Positions 44,056 to 53,098 of a stretch of 64,000 nt of DNA are shown in pieces. The position numbers and the translations under genes were made by a program. Source of the DNA: Fibrobacter sp. (GTDB lineage: Bacteria; Fibrobacterota; Fibrobacteria; Fibrobacterales; Fibrobacteraceae); NCBI GenBank assembly GCA_024398875.1, contig JAKSIJ010000003.1:202835-266834 (forward strand). Reading direction: 5' to 3'. A model generated the notes under the pieces. The model was not told where the DNA came from. It did no database searches and saw only the letters and a list, made by a program, of their open reading frames with translations. Position 1 is the first letter of the stretch. Every line of letters begins with the position of its first letter.

Positions 44056-44793
44056 CTACTTCAAAAAACCGAGGCGCCCTTCCCCACTGACTAGGAACTT
44101 GTCCATGTAATCCTTGGCAGCTTGGCACGCTTCTGGCAGAGATTTGCCCAGCGCCACATTGGCAAGAATTGCCGAAGAGAGGTTGCAGCCCGTACCATGC
44201 TTTCCGCTGCCCGGAATGCGAGGAGACGCAAACTTGTACTGTTTATTCCCGTACCAGAGCGTATCCACGGAATCCTTGCCCGCGGCATGGCCGCCCTTTA
44301 AAAGCAGCGCGAAATCCTGACCCAGCTCCACTTCGCCGCGGCAAGCGGAAAGCCCGAGGCCAAGGAATGCAAACTCGTCCTGATTTGGAGTCACCAGATC
44401 AATCTTCTTCATGACCGGCATAAAGGCATCCTTTTCCACATCGCGCAGGAAGTTGAAGCCCGCCGTAGCGCTAGCCACCGGGTCCCACACGATAAAGGCA
44501 TCCGGAGCCTTTGCCCGAATGTAGTCCACAATCTTCCCCAGCACCTTGGCACTCTTCACGAGGCCAATCTTTATAAACTTGAAGCTGTATTCGCGATAGA
44601 GAGTTTCCAGTTGGGCTTCAATGCGGTCCCAGATGACCCAGCCCGGCTTCAAGAACTCCGTAGAATTCTGCTCCGTAAGTGCGGTACAAACCGCCTCGCC
44701 ATAGACCCCAAAATAGGCCATAGCCTTAATATCCGCCAGGACTCCTGCCCCGGCACTACCATCAAAACCTGCGATGGTCAAAGCCCTAATCAT
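44056..44793 (-). CDS. thiD: ThiD-type hydroxymethylpyrimidine (phosphate) kinase
   Basis: The ATG at 44793 (MIRALTIAGFDGSAGAGV) has GGAAGAG upstream; ATG 44805 is a second choice. The 245-residue protein is a ribokinase-fold kinase of the ThiD/PdxK group: AGFDGSAGAGVLADIKAM, IKIGLVKSA, WDPVASATAG, LVTPNQDEF, LLLKGGHAAG and the ATP/catalytic GSGKHGTGCNLSSA (Asp of the usual GTGDT is replaced by Asn/Cys context GTGC, as in ThiD). It phosphorylates HMP or HMP-P for thiamine. No thiE or thiC is nearby; a pyridoxal kinase activity is possible. Confidence 0.82.
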   Translation of the reverse strand: MIRALTIAGFDGSAGAGVLADIKAMAYFGVYGEAVCTALTEQNSTEFLKPGWVIWDRIEAQLETLYREYSFKFIKIGLVKSAKVLGKIVDYIRAKAPDAFIVWDPVASATAGFNFLRDVEKDAFMPVMKKIDLVTPNQDEFAFLGLGLSACRGEVELGQDFALLLKGGHAAGKDSVDTLWYGNKQYKFASPRIPGSGKHGTGCNLSSAILANVALGKSLPEACQAAKDYMDKFLVSGEGRLGFLK

Positions 44794-44936
44794 TTTCTCT
44801 TCCATAATACCCAATGTAGATTTATTTGGCCGCCAAAACCATACCAATCCGATAAATGGCATTCTTTGTTGGAATAAGCGTATTTTTCCAGCACTAAAAT
44901 GCTAGATTTCCCGTGTAATTTCAAAAGGATTTTATT

Positions 44937-45971
44937 ATGGCTCGTTTACGCGTTCTCGTTCTCATGGGCGGCCCTTCTACCGAACACGATGTCTCTGTGG
45001 TGAGTGGTACTGGTGTGGTCCGCGCCATGGATCCGGAAAAATACAACATCCATCCGGTTCTTATCGACAAAGACGGGACATGGCACTGGTCTTCCCGAGA
45101 ACTCTCCCCTTACCAGAAGGACAACTTCTCCGTAAACTACTTCCGCGCTCTGGAAGGAACTGCCGCCAATACCAAGAAGTCCCCTGCGCTTTCGGAACTG
45201 CCGGACGCAGACATTGCTTTCCTCGCCCTCCACGGCAAATGGGGCGAAGACGGACACATCCAGGCCATGCTTGAAAACTGGCACATTCCCTACACGGGCT
45301 GCGGCCTTCTCGCAAGCGCCCTCGCCATGGATAAAATCAAGACCAAGGAAATCTATAAAGCGAATGGCATTCCCACTCCGGAATACGAAGTCATCTGGAA
45401 GCACGATTTCACGGGCGACACATTAGTAAAGGTTTCCGACAAACTAGGCTTCCCTCTGGTCATCAAGGACCCTCTGGGCGGCTCCAGCATCGGCATTGGC
45501 ATTGCGAAAAACATTGACGAAGCCGGCACCATCGCTCAGGATTTGTTCAAGGATTCCAACCGCCTTCTCTGCGAAAAGTTCATCGCCGGCGGCGAAGCCA
45601 GCTGTGGCTACATCGAAGGCGAAAAGGCTCTGCCCCCCACAGAAATGCGCATGACTACCCGCGAGTACTTCGATTTCGAAGCCAAGTACAACGGCGAATG
45701 CCAGGAAGTCACGCCTGCAGAATTTGCTCCGGAACTCACTGCACGCATTCAGGACCTTGCCAAGAAGGCTCACTACGGACTGGGTGGCGCAGGCTACAGC
45801 CGCACCGACGTCCGCATTGCTAAGGATGGTTCCATCTATGCCATCGAGACCAATACCCTCCCCGGCATGACGCCCACATCCATTCTCCCGGCACAGGCCG
45901 CCTGCAATGGCATCACCTATTCCCAGCTCATCGATATGATTATCGACAAGAGCCTCTCCATCAAGCGCTAA
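44937..45971 (+). CDS. ddl: D-alanine--D-alanine ligase
   Basis: This 344-residue ATP-grasp enzyme makes the D-Ala-D-Ala dipeptide of peptidoglycan in the cytosol. The motifs are LMGGPSTEHDVSVVSGTGV (N-terminal), ALHGKWGEDGHIQAMLE, YTGCGLLASALAMDKIKTKE, PLVIKDPLGGSSIGIG, and the C-terminal GLGGAGYSRTDVR with AIETNTLPGMTPTSILP. AAGGA precedes the ATG. It heads an operon ddl-tsaB-rimI and a DUF218 gene with gaps of 6, 16 and -8 nt. The length is normal. Confidence 0.97.
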   Translation: MARLRVLVLMGGPSTEHDVSVVSGTGVVRAMDPEKYNIHPVLIDKDGTWHWSSRELSPYQKDNFSVNYFRALEGTAANTKKSPALSELPDADIAFLALHGKWGEDGHIQAMLENWHIPYTGCGLLASALAMDKIKTKEIYKANGIPTPEYEVIWKHDFTGDTLVKVSDKLGFPLVIKDPLGGSSIGIGIAKNIDEAGTIAQDLFKDSNRLLCEKFIAGGEASCGYIEGEKALPPTEMRMTTREYFDFEAKYNGECQEVTPAEFAPELTARIQDLAKKAHYGLGGAGYSRTDVRIAKDGSIYAIETNTLPGMTPTSILPAQAACNGITYSQLIDMIIDKSLSIKR

Positions 45972-45977
45972 GCCTTT

Positions 45978-46616
45978 ATGAGTCTGGACCTGTTCGTCGA
46001 CACCTCCCGAAAGGGAATATCCATCGCTCTCGCAGGGAACGATTCTTCGCTCTACGAAGAAATCATCAACCCTGAGGCAAAGGGAGAAACCTTGAGCAAG
46101 GCCCTCGACGACATTCTCGCAAAAGCAGGCGCCAAACTGGACGATATTTCCAGAGTCATGGTTACCGTAGGGCCAGGTTCCTTCAGCGGTCTTCGCACAG
46201 GCGTCGCCTTCTGCCAGGGCATCTGCTTCTCTGGGGCCCGAAAGCTCTATGGAGTTTCTACCCTGCAGGCTCTCGGCTGCTTCGCCAAGGAGGCAGACAA
46301 TTCCAAGGTCGCGGTCCTCATCCGGGCCCGCAATGGCTACTGGTACCTCCGCCACAACGATTCGGAAAAATTCATCGAAACGGAAGACGCATTGGCGGAA
46401 TTGCGGCAAGCAGGCATCCGAGAAATCGTGATGGATGACGCCGCCATGAAGGATGAAACTGTCCAGAAATTTGCTTCTGAAAATTCTATCGCTTGCACTT
46501 TAGATGTAGGCAAGCCCCTCACCGCGTGGGCCACCCTCTTTGATTCTGTTGCACCCTCCCTCATCCAAGAAGCCAACTATATCCAGCCCTCCTATTTCGA
46601 GAAGTTGCAGAAGTAA
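45978..46616 (+). CDS. tsaB: tRNA threonylcarbamoyladenosine biosynthesis protein TsaB
   Basis: This 212-residue ASKHA-fold protein starts LDLFVDTSRKGISIALAG and contains the signature VTVGPGSFSGLRTGVAFCQG, unique to TsaB/YeaZ. It partners TsaD and TsaE in making t6A37 on ANN-decoding tRNAs. The next gene, rimI, is the classical neighbour. It is slightly shorter than the E. coli protein. Only a weak ribosome-binding site is visible, consistent with coupling to ddl 6 nt upstream. Confidence 0.95.
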   Translation: MSLDLFVDTSRKGISIALAGNDSSLYEEIINPEAKGETLSKALDDILAKAGAKLDDISRVMVTVGPGSFSGLRTGVAFCQGICFSGARKLYGVSTLQALGCFAKEADNSKVAVLIRARNGYWYLRHNDSEKFIETEDALAELRQAGIREIVMDDAAMKDETVQKFASENSIACTLDVGKPLTAWATLFDSVAPSLIQEANYIQPSYFEKLQK

Positions 46617-46632
46617 GCGTTAGAGGCAAGCC

Positions 46633-47076
46633 ATGCCTATCCGGAAGATGCTTGAATCAGACATTCCCCAGGTACTCGCCATCCAAGAGGAACTCCAATT
46701 CCAGGCGTGGAATGAAAAGCAGTTTCTGGCAGAGATAAACGCAAACTATTCCCACTGCATTGTCTATGAAGACGACGTTGATGCCGCCAAGATTTTAGGC
46801 TACGCCATCTTCCACATCATGGGACCAGACTCCGAACTGTTGAGCATCGCCGTCTGCGAAAATCAGGGACGAAAAGGCTATGGAAAGCAACTCCTTCTTT
46901 CAGGCCTTTCAAAACTCGATTTTGAAGCTGGCGACATCTGCTTCCTCGAAGTTCGAGAACACAACGCCAAAGCTCGGGCATTTTACGAAAAGAACGGCTG
47001 GGTGGAGTTTGCCTCACGCGCCCACTACTATGCCGATGGAGAAAACGCCATCTTGTACAAGGTAAGCCATGTCTAG
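46633..47076 (+). CDS. rimI: RimI-type ribosomal-protein-S18 alanine acetyltransferase
   Basis: This 147-residue GNAT protein starts IRKMLESDIPQVLAIQEEL. The acetyl-CoA loop is VCENQGRKGYGKQLL, the position of the Q/RxxGxG/A motif, followed by FLEVREHNAKARAFYEKNGW, the RimI signature. It acetylates the N-terminal Ala of S18. AGAGGC precedes the ATG and tsaB lies just upstream. It overlaps the next gene by 8 nt. Confidence 0.9.
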   Translation: MPIRKMLESDIPQVLAIQEELQFQAWNEKQFLAEINANYSHCIVYEDDVDAAKILGYAIFHIMGPDSELLSIAVCENQGRKGYGKQLLLSGLSKLDFEAGDICFLEVREHNAKARAFYEKNGWVEFASRAHYYADGENAILYKVSHV

Positions 47077-47908
47077 AATTTTGATGAACGAAAAAAAGAA
47101 ATTCAGGATTTCCAAGAAACTTATTGGAGCTTTGACAATTTTCTGTATTTTTGTCGTGGCACTCACATACATCACCATTACCAAAAGCGGTTATTGGCTC
47201 ATCTCCGGCGATGAATTCAACCATGTTAAGTGGGTCGTCATTCTTGATGGACAAACCGGTGATATGGAACGCAATGATTATGTAGCCTCGCTTCTAAAAG
47301 AAGGCAAAGTAGATTCTGTATTGGTTCTTGGCAGACGCGTCTATAGAGATAGAAGCAATGCCGATTTCTTCGCGGAAGACCTTGTGAAAATCACAGACTA
47401 CGACAAAAACAAAATATATGTCGTTCATCATGACGACCCATCCACAATTGCAGAAGCAAAAACCATCATTCCTTGGTTCAAGGCAAGAAATGCGGACACA
47501 GTCCTCCTTGTTACATCACCTCCAGCAACGAGACGTGCCGCCAAACTTTTCAAATACCTCTCCGGAAACAAGCCTGTTTTCTTAACCGCCGATACAAAGT
47601 TTTACCAATACGACCCGGATTCCTGGATTTTCAATCGAGAATCGCGAAAGCTATGGCTCCATGAAATGGCGGCCTATCTAAATTCTTTTATGGATTTATG
47701 GTATGAACACGAGCTCACCGCCGCTGATTCCGCCTACTACAGACCCATACGTTCTGTTGCTGAAGAAGAAGCGGAATCCATGGTGGATTTGCAAACTTTG
47801 ATTCCGCAAGTGGATCAACGCATCGATTCGCTAAAGAGAGCGTCTCAAGCCGACTCAACCGCAGCCGATTCTGCAGGAACAAGTTCTTCGACAGGTTCCT
47901 CCAAATAG
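47069..47908 (+). CDS. Membrane-anchored DUF218 (YdcF-like) protein
   Basis: This 279-residue protein has an N-terminal membrane helix (LIGALTIFCIFVVALTYITI). A DUF218-like extracytoplasmic domain (about 48-200) follows: VVILDGQTGDMERNDYVASL, KVDSVLVLGRRVY, STIAEAKTIIPWFKA and TVLLVTSPPATRRAA. The family includes ElyC and YdcF, linked to envelope or peptidoglycan metabolism. The tail is Ser/Thr/Ala-rich (SAGTSSSTGSSK). It overlaps rimI by 8 nt (ATG inside its end) and overlaps the EAL gene tail-to-tail by 64 nt. A start at 47084 is also possible. Confidence 0.72.
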   Translation: MSRILMNEKKKFRISKKLIGALTIFCIFVVALTYITITKSGYWLISGDEFNHVKWVVILDGQTGDMERNDYVASLLKEGKVDSVLVLGRRVYRDRSNADFFAEDLVKITDYDKNKIYVVHHDDPSTIAEAKTIIPWFKARNADTVLLVTSPPATRRAAKLFKYLSGNKPVFLTADTKFYQYDPDSWIFNRESRKLWLHEMAAYLNSFMDLWYEHELTAADSAYYRPIRSVAEEEAESMVDLQTLIPQVDQRIDSLKRASQADSTAADSAGTSSSTGSSK

Positions 47909-49863
47909 TGCTCCTGCAAATAGGCTAGAGCATCTTCCGGCGTCAAGGGCTTGCTGAAATAGAAGCCCTGGATTTGATGGCAGCCTTCATTCCGTAAGAA
48001 TTCCAGCTGCTCCCTATTCTCAACGCCCTCGGCGATAATATCCAGGTGCAAGGATTTGGCGATACCAATCACCATCTTAGCAAACGCAGCATCTTCTTCA
48101 TCTTCTGCCACATGGTCCACAAAAGACTTGTCCATCTTGAGGGTATGTACGGGATAATGCTTCAAGTAAGATAGCGAACTATAGCCAGTGCCAAAATCGT
48201 CAATGGAAATCTGTAGTCCCATGCTGGAAAGGGCACGCATAATCTCCACCGTCTTTTCCACCTCGCACATGGCCGTATATTCCGTAATTTCCAGTTTGAG
48301 GTTTTTCGGATTCAACTGGGTTTCGGTAAGCACTCGCTTTACCTCGTCCACCATGTTATCCAACGCAAACTGTTTTGCAGAGAAGTTTACGGCCACGCGG
48401 ATATTCTTGTAGCCCATATCCACCCACTTCTTGGCCTGCTCGCAAGCCATGCGCAAAATAAGGCCACCCATGGGGACAATAAGCCCAGTCTCTTCTGCAA
48501 TGGGGATAAACTCTGCCGGAGGAACGATTCCCTGCTCCGTATTGTTCCAGCGCACAAGCGCTTCAAAGCCCACAACAGAATTGCCCGCATCGATATCCAC
48601 AATGGGCTGATACATCAGCAAGAATTCCTGTGCCTGGATGGCGCGGCGAATGTCATATTCCAGCTTATAAAGCTTCATGGCCTTTTCACGGATGCCACCT
48701 GCAAAGAACTGCACACCGCCGTGGTTACCACTCTTCTTCAAGTCCCGTAAAACGGCGTTCGCATTTGCCATAATGTCTTCAACGCAATCTACATCGCGGT
48801 TCACCACCACCGCCATGGAAACACTCATGTAGAGTTCACGGCCATCCACCTCAATCGGGGACTTTACTTTGTTGTGAAGCCTGCGAACAATGCTGAGCAA
48901 ATCATTATCCGCATTGAAGCCCTGAATGTTGTGGAGGATTACCGCAAATACGTCTGGCCCGATGCGCGCCACGCAATCCTCTTCGCGGCAGGATGTCTTG
49001 ATGCGGTCCGAAATAATCCGAAGTACGTTATCGCCGAAATTGATGGAGTAGGAATCGTTGATGGCTCCGAAGCTATCTATATCCATCAATGCCACAGCGA
49101 ACGTATAATCCGGCCGTTCTGCAGCCATGTCCACATCCACTTTCAATTTTTCCAGGAAGAACTTGCGGTTGTATACTCCCGTGAGGGCATCCTGATATAC
49201 ATAGAAGTAGTTCTGCTTCTCAAGAGCTGCCCTATCCACCACGCTACTGACCGAGCCTATGACGCGAATGGGGCGCCCTTCCTCATTGCACTGTGGCCTG
49301 CCAGAAATGGAAATCTGAACATTCTCGCCGTCCACTTTCTTTATCAGGCGAAGCACCAGCGTGAAGGAGACCTTTTCATTAAGAGACCGGGCAAATTCCT
49401 TGCGGAAGATATTCCAGTCGCTTTCCATAACCTGAGACTTGATGGCCGCAAAAGAATCCCCCATCTCCACCAGGCTCAAATCCAGCAGTTTCGCCACCCG
49501 GTTGGACCAGTACACCTTCCCCGTAGGCACATCGAAGGTCCAAAATCCATCGGAAGAAACATCCACCATCAACTGGAAAAGTTCATCCTTTTCCAACAAA
49601 TCCTTTTGGTAATCCCTGGCCAAGTGATCCGTGCTTATTTTATCTGGAATCTGGACATCATTCCGCATCTTCTTCAAATTACCCACGGAAGGGAACTTGT
49701 AAAAGATGGAGACATACGCTAAAAAGACGATGGCTGCAAAATAAGGGATGAAATTCAGATAGTTATCGGTGAACCCCACAATCTCGGGAATGAATGCGGC
49801 AAAAAGGAAGCACGCAAACAAGAGTGCAAACCGCAGAATCACATGTTCATCAAATAAACGCAT
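47845..49863 (-). CDS. PAS-GGDEF-EAL protein, probable c-di-GMP phosphodiesterase
   Basis: This 672-residue membrane protein has two N-terminal helices (LRFALLFACFLFAAFIPEIV; FIPYFAAIVFLAYVSIFY), a PAS domain (about 95-215, DGFWTFDVPTGKVYWSN), a GGDEF domain and an EAL domain. The GGDEF motif is degenerate (RIGPDVFAVI), so cyclase activity is unlikely. The EAL part is intact: GFEALVRWNN, LKLEITEY, ISIDDFGTGYSSLSYLK, MDKSF, IAEGVEN and QGFYFSKP. It should hydrolyse c-di-GMP, with the GGDEF perhaps binding GTP. The promoter region carries a palindrome (49955) shared with the PadR gene. The last 64 nt overlap the convergent gene. Confidence 0.92.
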   Translation of the reverse strand: MRLFDEHVILRFALLFACFLFAAFIPEIVGFTDNYLNFIPYFAAIVFLAYVSIFYKFPSVGNLKKMRNDVQIPDKISTDHLARDYQKDLLEKDELFQLMVDVSSDGFWTFDVPTGKVYWSNRVAKLLDLSLVEMGDSFAAIKSQVMESDWNIFRKEFARSLNEKVSFTLVLRLIKKVDGENVQISISGRPQCNEEGRPIRVIGSVSSVVDRAALEKQNYFYVYQDALTGVYNRKFFLEKLKVDVDMAAERPDYTFAVALMDIDSFGAINDSYSINFGDNVLRIISDRIKTSCREEDCVARIGPDVFAVILHNIQGFNADNDLLSIVRRLHNKVKSPIEVDGRELYMSVSMAVVVNRDVDCVEDIMANANAVLRDLKKSGNHGGVQFFAGGIREKAMKLYKLEYDIRRAIQAQEFLLMYQPIVDIDAGNSVVGFEALVRWNNTEQGIVPPAEFIPIAEETGLIVPMGGLILRMACEQAKKWVDMGYKNIRVAVNFSAKQFALDNMVDEVKRVLTETQLNPKNLKLEITEYTAMCEVEKTVEIMRALSSMGLQISIDDFGTGYSSLSYLKHYPVHTLKMDKSFVDHVAEDEEDAAFAKMVIGIAKSLHLDIIAEGVENREQLEFLRNEGCHQIQGFYFSKPLTPEDALAYLQEHYLEEPVEELVPAESAAVESA

Positions 49864-49954
49864 GTGAGTTAAAACTATATCTTTTATGCGTGTTTTTCAT
49901 CACACAACGCATCCTCTAGGTATTTTGGAACCTTTGCGTTAGTCCAAACAAAAC

Positions 49955-49971
49955 TATTCCAACTTGGAGTA
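49955..49971. promoter_or_regulatory. Second copy of the TATTCCAA-TTGGA palindrome
   Basis: TATTCCAACTTGGAGTA matches the site upstream of PadR (19738) at all but two positions. It lies between the divergent EAL and acyl-CoA ligase genes, 92 nt and 84 nt from their starts. A looser inverted pair, TTGGAAC and GTCCAA, lies just to its left. Confidence 0.45.
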
Positions 49972-50026
49972 TGCGCTAAATTTCCGTTTTTCCCTCTTTT
50001 TTCTCCCTATCAAAAGGACTTTATGC

Positions 50027-50032
50027 TATCTT
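50027..50032 (+). promoter_or_regulatory. -10-like TATCTT box for the acyl-CoA ligase gene
   Basis: TATCTT lies 22 nt before the ATG at 50055, with GAGGAAA as ribosome-binding site in between. It fits the recurrent promoter word of this window. Confidence 0.4.
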
Positions 50033-50054
50033 GAAAATATAACGAGGAAAATCA

Positions 50055-51824
50055 ATGGAGCCACTCCAGTTCACATCTCTCCCATCCATGTACTTCTCCA
50101 ACCTGACCCGGCGGGATTTTAAGGGGTGGTACCAGCGGAAAGGGGACGACTGGGTCCATTTTTCTAGAGAAGAGCTCCTGATTCAGACCAAGGCCCTCTG
50201 CGTGGCGCTTCGGCATCAAGGTTTAAACCCCGGCGAAAGCCTCGGCATCATCGCCCCAAGTTCCCCGGCCTGGATTATGGCGGATATCGCCACCCAAATC
50301 AACTGCGGCCAGGTGGTTCCCCTCTTCCCCAACATTTCCTCCGAGAATTTCAGTTACCAGTGTGACGACGCCAAAGTCCAGTTTTTGCTGGTGGAGCGCG
50401 TTGATGACTTGAGCGCCCCCCTGAGAGAAGTTCTCCCCCGATTCAAGGCGGTGATTTGCATTGATTCGGAATCGGAACTGCCGCCCCAAGGTGTTTATTG
50501 GAAAGACCTGGTGCAAGAGGGCATCGAGTTTTTGAAGAATCCCGAGGAAGGGGATTGGATTGAGAATCAATTGCTGAGTATCCGGTCCGACGACTTATTC
50601 AGCATCATCTATACCAGCGGTTCCACAGGCAGGCCCAAGGGCGTAGAACTCACCCACCGGAACATGCTTTCCCAAATCCAGAACATCCTCCCCTTCTACC
50701 CCTTGTTCCGGAAAAAGGATTCCGTACTCACCATCCTCCCGGTAGCCCACGTGTTCGAGAGAATGGCGGTTTACTATTACATTCTGAACGGCGCCACCAT
50801 CTATTTTGCCGACAGTCCAAAACATGCCGCGGCACTCATGCGGGAAATCCGCCCCACGGTGATGATTGTGGTGCCCCGCATTCTGGAGCGCGTATACGAA
50901 AGCATTACGGGAGCGGCAGAAAAGACCCGTGGCGTAAAGCGATGGTTTGTGAAAGGCGCCATCAAGGTCGCAAAAATTGAAGACCCCCTCAAACACAAAA
51001 GTCTGTTCCAGCGGATTTACGACAGAACCGTCTACCGCAAAATGCGGGAGGCCATCGGCGGGAACTTCCGCATCATCGTCTCTGGCAGTTCCGCCCTGAA
51101 CAAAACCATCTGCCGATTTCTATTGAACATCGGGCTACCCGTGTATGAGGGCTATGGCCTCACAGAATGCTCCCCCGTGGTGAGCACCAACACCAAGACG
51201 GATTTGAAGCCCGGTTCCGTAGGGAAACCCCTGAACCACCTCTCTGTAAAAATCGGCGAGAATAGCGAAATCCTCGTGAAAGGGGACAGCGTTTTCCGCG
51301 GGTACCACAACCATCCGGAACTGAACAAGGACATCTTTACCGAAGACGGATATTTCCGCACCGGAGACCAGGGCACTCTGGATGAGGATGGCTTCCTTTC
51401 CATTACGGGCCGCATCAAGGAACTTTTGAAAACCAGCACCGGAAAATACGTGTGCCCCGCCCCCATTGAGTTGGAGATTGGGCGCCACCCCGTCATTGAA
51501 CAGGCCCTGGTTATCGCCAATGACCGAAAGTTCGCCTCTGCTCTGGTATTCCTGAACCCGGAGGGTGCGCGGCGCATGCTGAAGTTTGAGAAGGCCGAAT
51601 TCTCCGTGGAACGGGCCATGCAATCCGAACGCATTCAGGAAGCCATCAACCGCCACATCACCCGCATCAACAAGAAACTCAGCCACTGGGAACAAATCCG
51701 CAAGTGGACTTTGATTGGCGATGAACTGACCATTGAATCGGGACTTTTGACACCGACCCTCAAAATCCGACGGAAAACCACAGAAGCGCGCTATAAAGAT
51801 GAAATCGAGAAAATGTATCAGTAA
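50055..51824 (+). CDS. AMP-binding long-chain acyl-CoA ligase
   Basis: This 589-residue enzyme has the ANL adenylation signatures: IIYTSGSTGRPKGVELTHRN (P-loop), PVAHVFERM, GYGLTECSPVVS, GYFRTGDQGTLDEDGFLSI (hinge Asp) and KELLKTSTGKYVCPAPIE. It most resembles the long-chain fatty acid CoA ligase/FAA1 group with the KxxKxSxGK-like loop. It activates fatty acids with ATP and CoA at the inner membrane. It is a single gene flanked by divergent EAL and hisC. GAGGAAA supports the ATG. Confidence 0.9.
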   Translation: MEPLQFTSLPSMYFSNLTRRDFKGWYQRKGDDWVHFSREELLIQTKALCVALRHQGLNPGESLGIIAPSSPAWIMADIATQINCGQVVPLFPNISSENFSYQCDDAKVQFLLVERVDDLSAPLREVLPRFKAVICIDSESELPPQGVYWKDLVQEGIEFLKNPEEGDWIENQLLSIRSDDLFSIIYTSGSTGRPKGVELTHRNMLSQIQNILPFYPLFRKKDSVLTILPVAHVFERMAVYYYILNGATIYFADSPKHAAALMREIRPTVMIVVPRILERVYESITGAAEKTRGVKRWFVKGAIKVAKIEDPLKHKSLFQRIYDRTVYRKMREAIGGNFRIIVSGSSALNKTICRFLLNIGLPVYEGYGLTECSPVVSTNTKTDLKPGSVGKPLNHLSVKIGENSEILVKGDSVFRGYHNHPELNKDIFTEDGYFRTGDQGTLDEDGFLSITGRIKELLKTSTGKYVCPAPIELEIGRHPVIEQALVIANDRKFASALVFLNPEGARRMLKFEKAEFSVERAMQSERIQEAINRHITRINKKLSHWEQIRKWTLIGDELTIESGLLTPTLKIRRKTTEARYKDEIEKMYQ

Positions 51825-51901
51825 CGCGAAAAACGGATTTACGCCAGTCCCATATTTTATATCTTATACCACGGAATTTTAACCTCAACACAGAAAACAT
51901 T

Positions 51902-53002
51902 ATGGATATCAATTCTCTTGCTCAGCCACACATTTTGAAACAGCCGGTTTATGTGACCGGAAAGCCCATCGCCTACACCGCCCGTGAATTCGGCCTCGAC
52001 CCGGAATCCATTGACAAACTGGCCAGCAACGAGAACCCGTTCGGCCCAAGCCCCAAGGGAGTAGCCGCTGCACAAGATTACCTGAAGACCGTGAACCTCT
52101 ACCCCGATGGCGGCGCCTACGACCTCATCGGAAAAATTGCGGAATTCCGCGGCATGAAGCGCGAACAGATTGCCGTCGGTAACGGCAGCAACGAAATCCT
52201 CACCATGCTCGGCAAGGTTTTCCTCGGCCCGGACTGCAACGCTGTCATGAGCCAGCACTCCTTCGCCGTGTACAAGCTCACGACCATGGCTGCTAACTCC
52301 ACAGTCGTGGAAGTCCCGATGTCCGCCCCGGCGTTCAAGTGCGACCTCAAGGCCATGCGCGCCGCCGTGACCGACAAGACCCGCCTCGTGTTCCTCGCGA
52401 ACCCGAACAACCCGACCGGAAGCGACCTCACCGCCAAGGAAATTCTCGACTTCGCAGACAGCCTCCCAGAAACCTGCATCCTCGTGATGGACGAAGCCTA
52501 CACCGAATTCATCGAAGACCAGGCCCCGGATTTCCGCAGCCGCATCAACGAAGGCAAGAACATTATCTGCTGCCGCACCTTCAGTAAGATTTACGGCCTC
52601 GCCGGCCTCCGCGTGGGCTACTGCATCGCTCGCCCCGAAATCATCGGTCTCATCAACCGCGTCCGCGACCCGTTCAACGTGAACAGCATCGCCCAGGCCG
52701 CAGCCTGCGCCGCCATCGACGACCAGGAATACGTGAACTTCGTCCGCGAAAAGAACAAGGAAGGACTCAAGCAACTCATGGAAGGCTTCGAAAAGATGGG
52801 ACTTCCCTATGTGAAGAGCCAGGCGAACTTCATCTCCGTCGGCGGCTTCAAGGATCCGATGGACGCCTTCCAGGCCTTGCAGCGTATGGGCACCATCGTC
52901 CGTCCGCAACCGCAGATGGGCGACATCCTCCGCATCACCGTGGGCACCAAGGAACAGAACGAAAGACTCTTGAAGAACATCAAGGCCTATTTGGGAAAGT
53001 AA
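51902..53002 (+). CDS. hisC: Histidinol-phosphate aminotransferase
   Basis: This 366-residue class I/II PLP aminotransferase has LASNENPFGPSPKGV, FLANPNNPTGSDLT, VMDEAYTEF and the Schiff-base TFSKIYGLAGLRVGY. It converts imidazole-acetol phosphate to histidinol phosphate; some relatives also accept aromatic amino acids. The region has visibly more G/C-ending codons than its neighbours, which may reflect high expression. TATCTT at 51860-51865 may be the -10 box. A good terminator follows. Confidence 0.92.
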   Translation: MDINSLAQPHILKQPVYVTGKPIAYTAREFGLDPESIDKLASNENPFGPSPKGVAAAQDYLKTVNLYPDGGAYDLIGKIAEFRGMKREQIAVGNGSNEILTMLGKVFLGPDCNAVMSQHSFAVYKLTTMAANSTVVEVPMSAPAFKCDLKAMRAAVTDKTRLVFLANPNNPTGSDLTAKEILDFADSLPETCILVMDEAYTEFIEDQAPDFRSRINEGKNIICCRTFSKIYGLAGLRVGYCIARPEIIGLINRVRDPFNVNSIAQAAACAAIDDQEYVNFVREKNKEGLKQLMEGFEKMGLPYVKSQANFISVGGFKDPMDAFQALQRMGTIVRPQPQMGDILRITVGTKEQNERLLKNIKAYLGK

Positions 53003-53046
53003 GCTAACGCTTCCGCGCCAAGTTACTTTGTTCAAAATTCATTGAA

Positions 53047-53073
53047 AGAAGCCAGCGAAAGCTGGCTTTTTTT
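53047..53073 (+). terminator. Intrinsic terminator after hisC
   Basis: AAGAAGCCAGC and GCTGGCTTTTTTT form a stem with a GAAA loop, 45 nt after the hisC stop. It marks the border between the conserved core and the accessory region. Confidence 0.92.
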
Positions 53074-53098
53074 GGGAGGTTCGGAGAGAAAAAGAATC

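Noticed and set aside
44868..44905. Third copy of the TATTCCAA palindrome between thiD and ddl
   Set aside because: Only a loose TTGGAATA and TATTTTTCCA pair with different spacing; not convincing.
51857..53035. 392-residue minus-strand frame opposite hisC
   Set aside because: Shadow frame; hisC motifs are complete on the plus strand.
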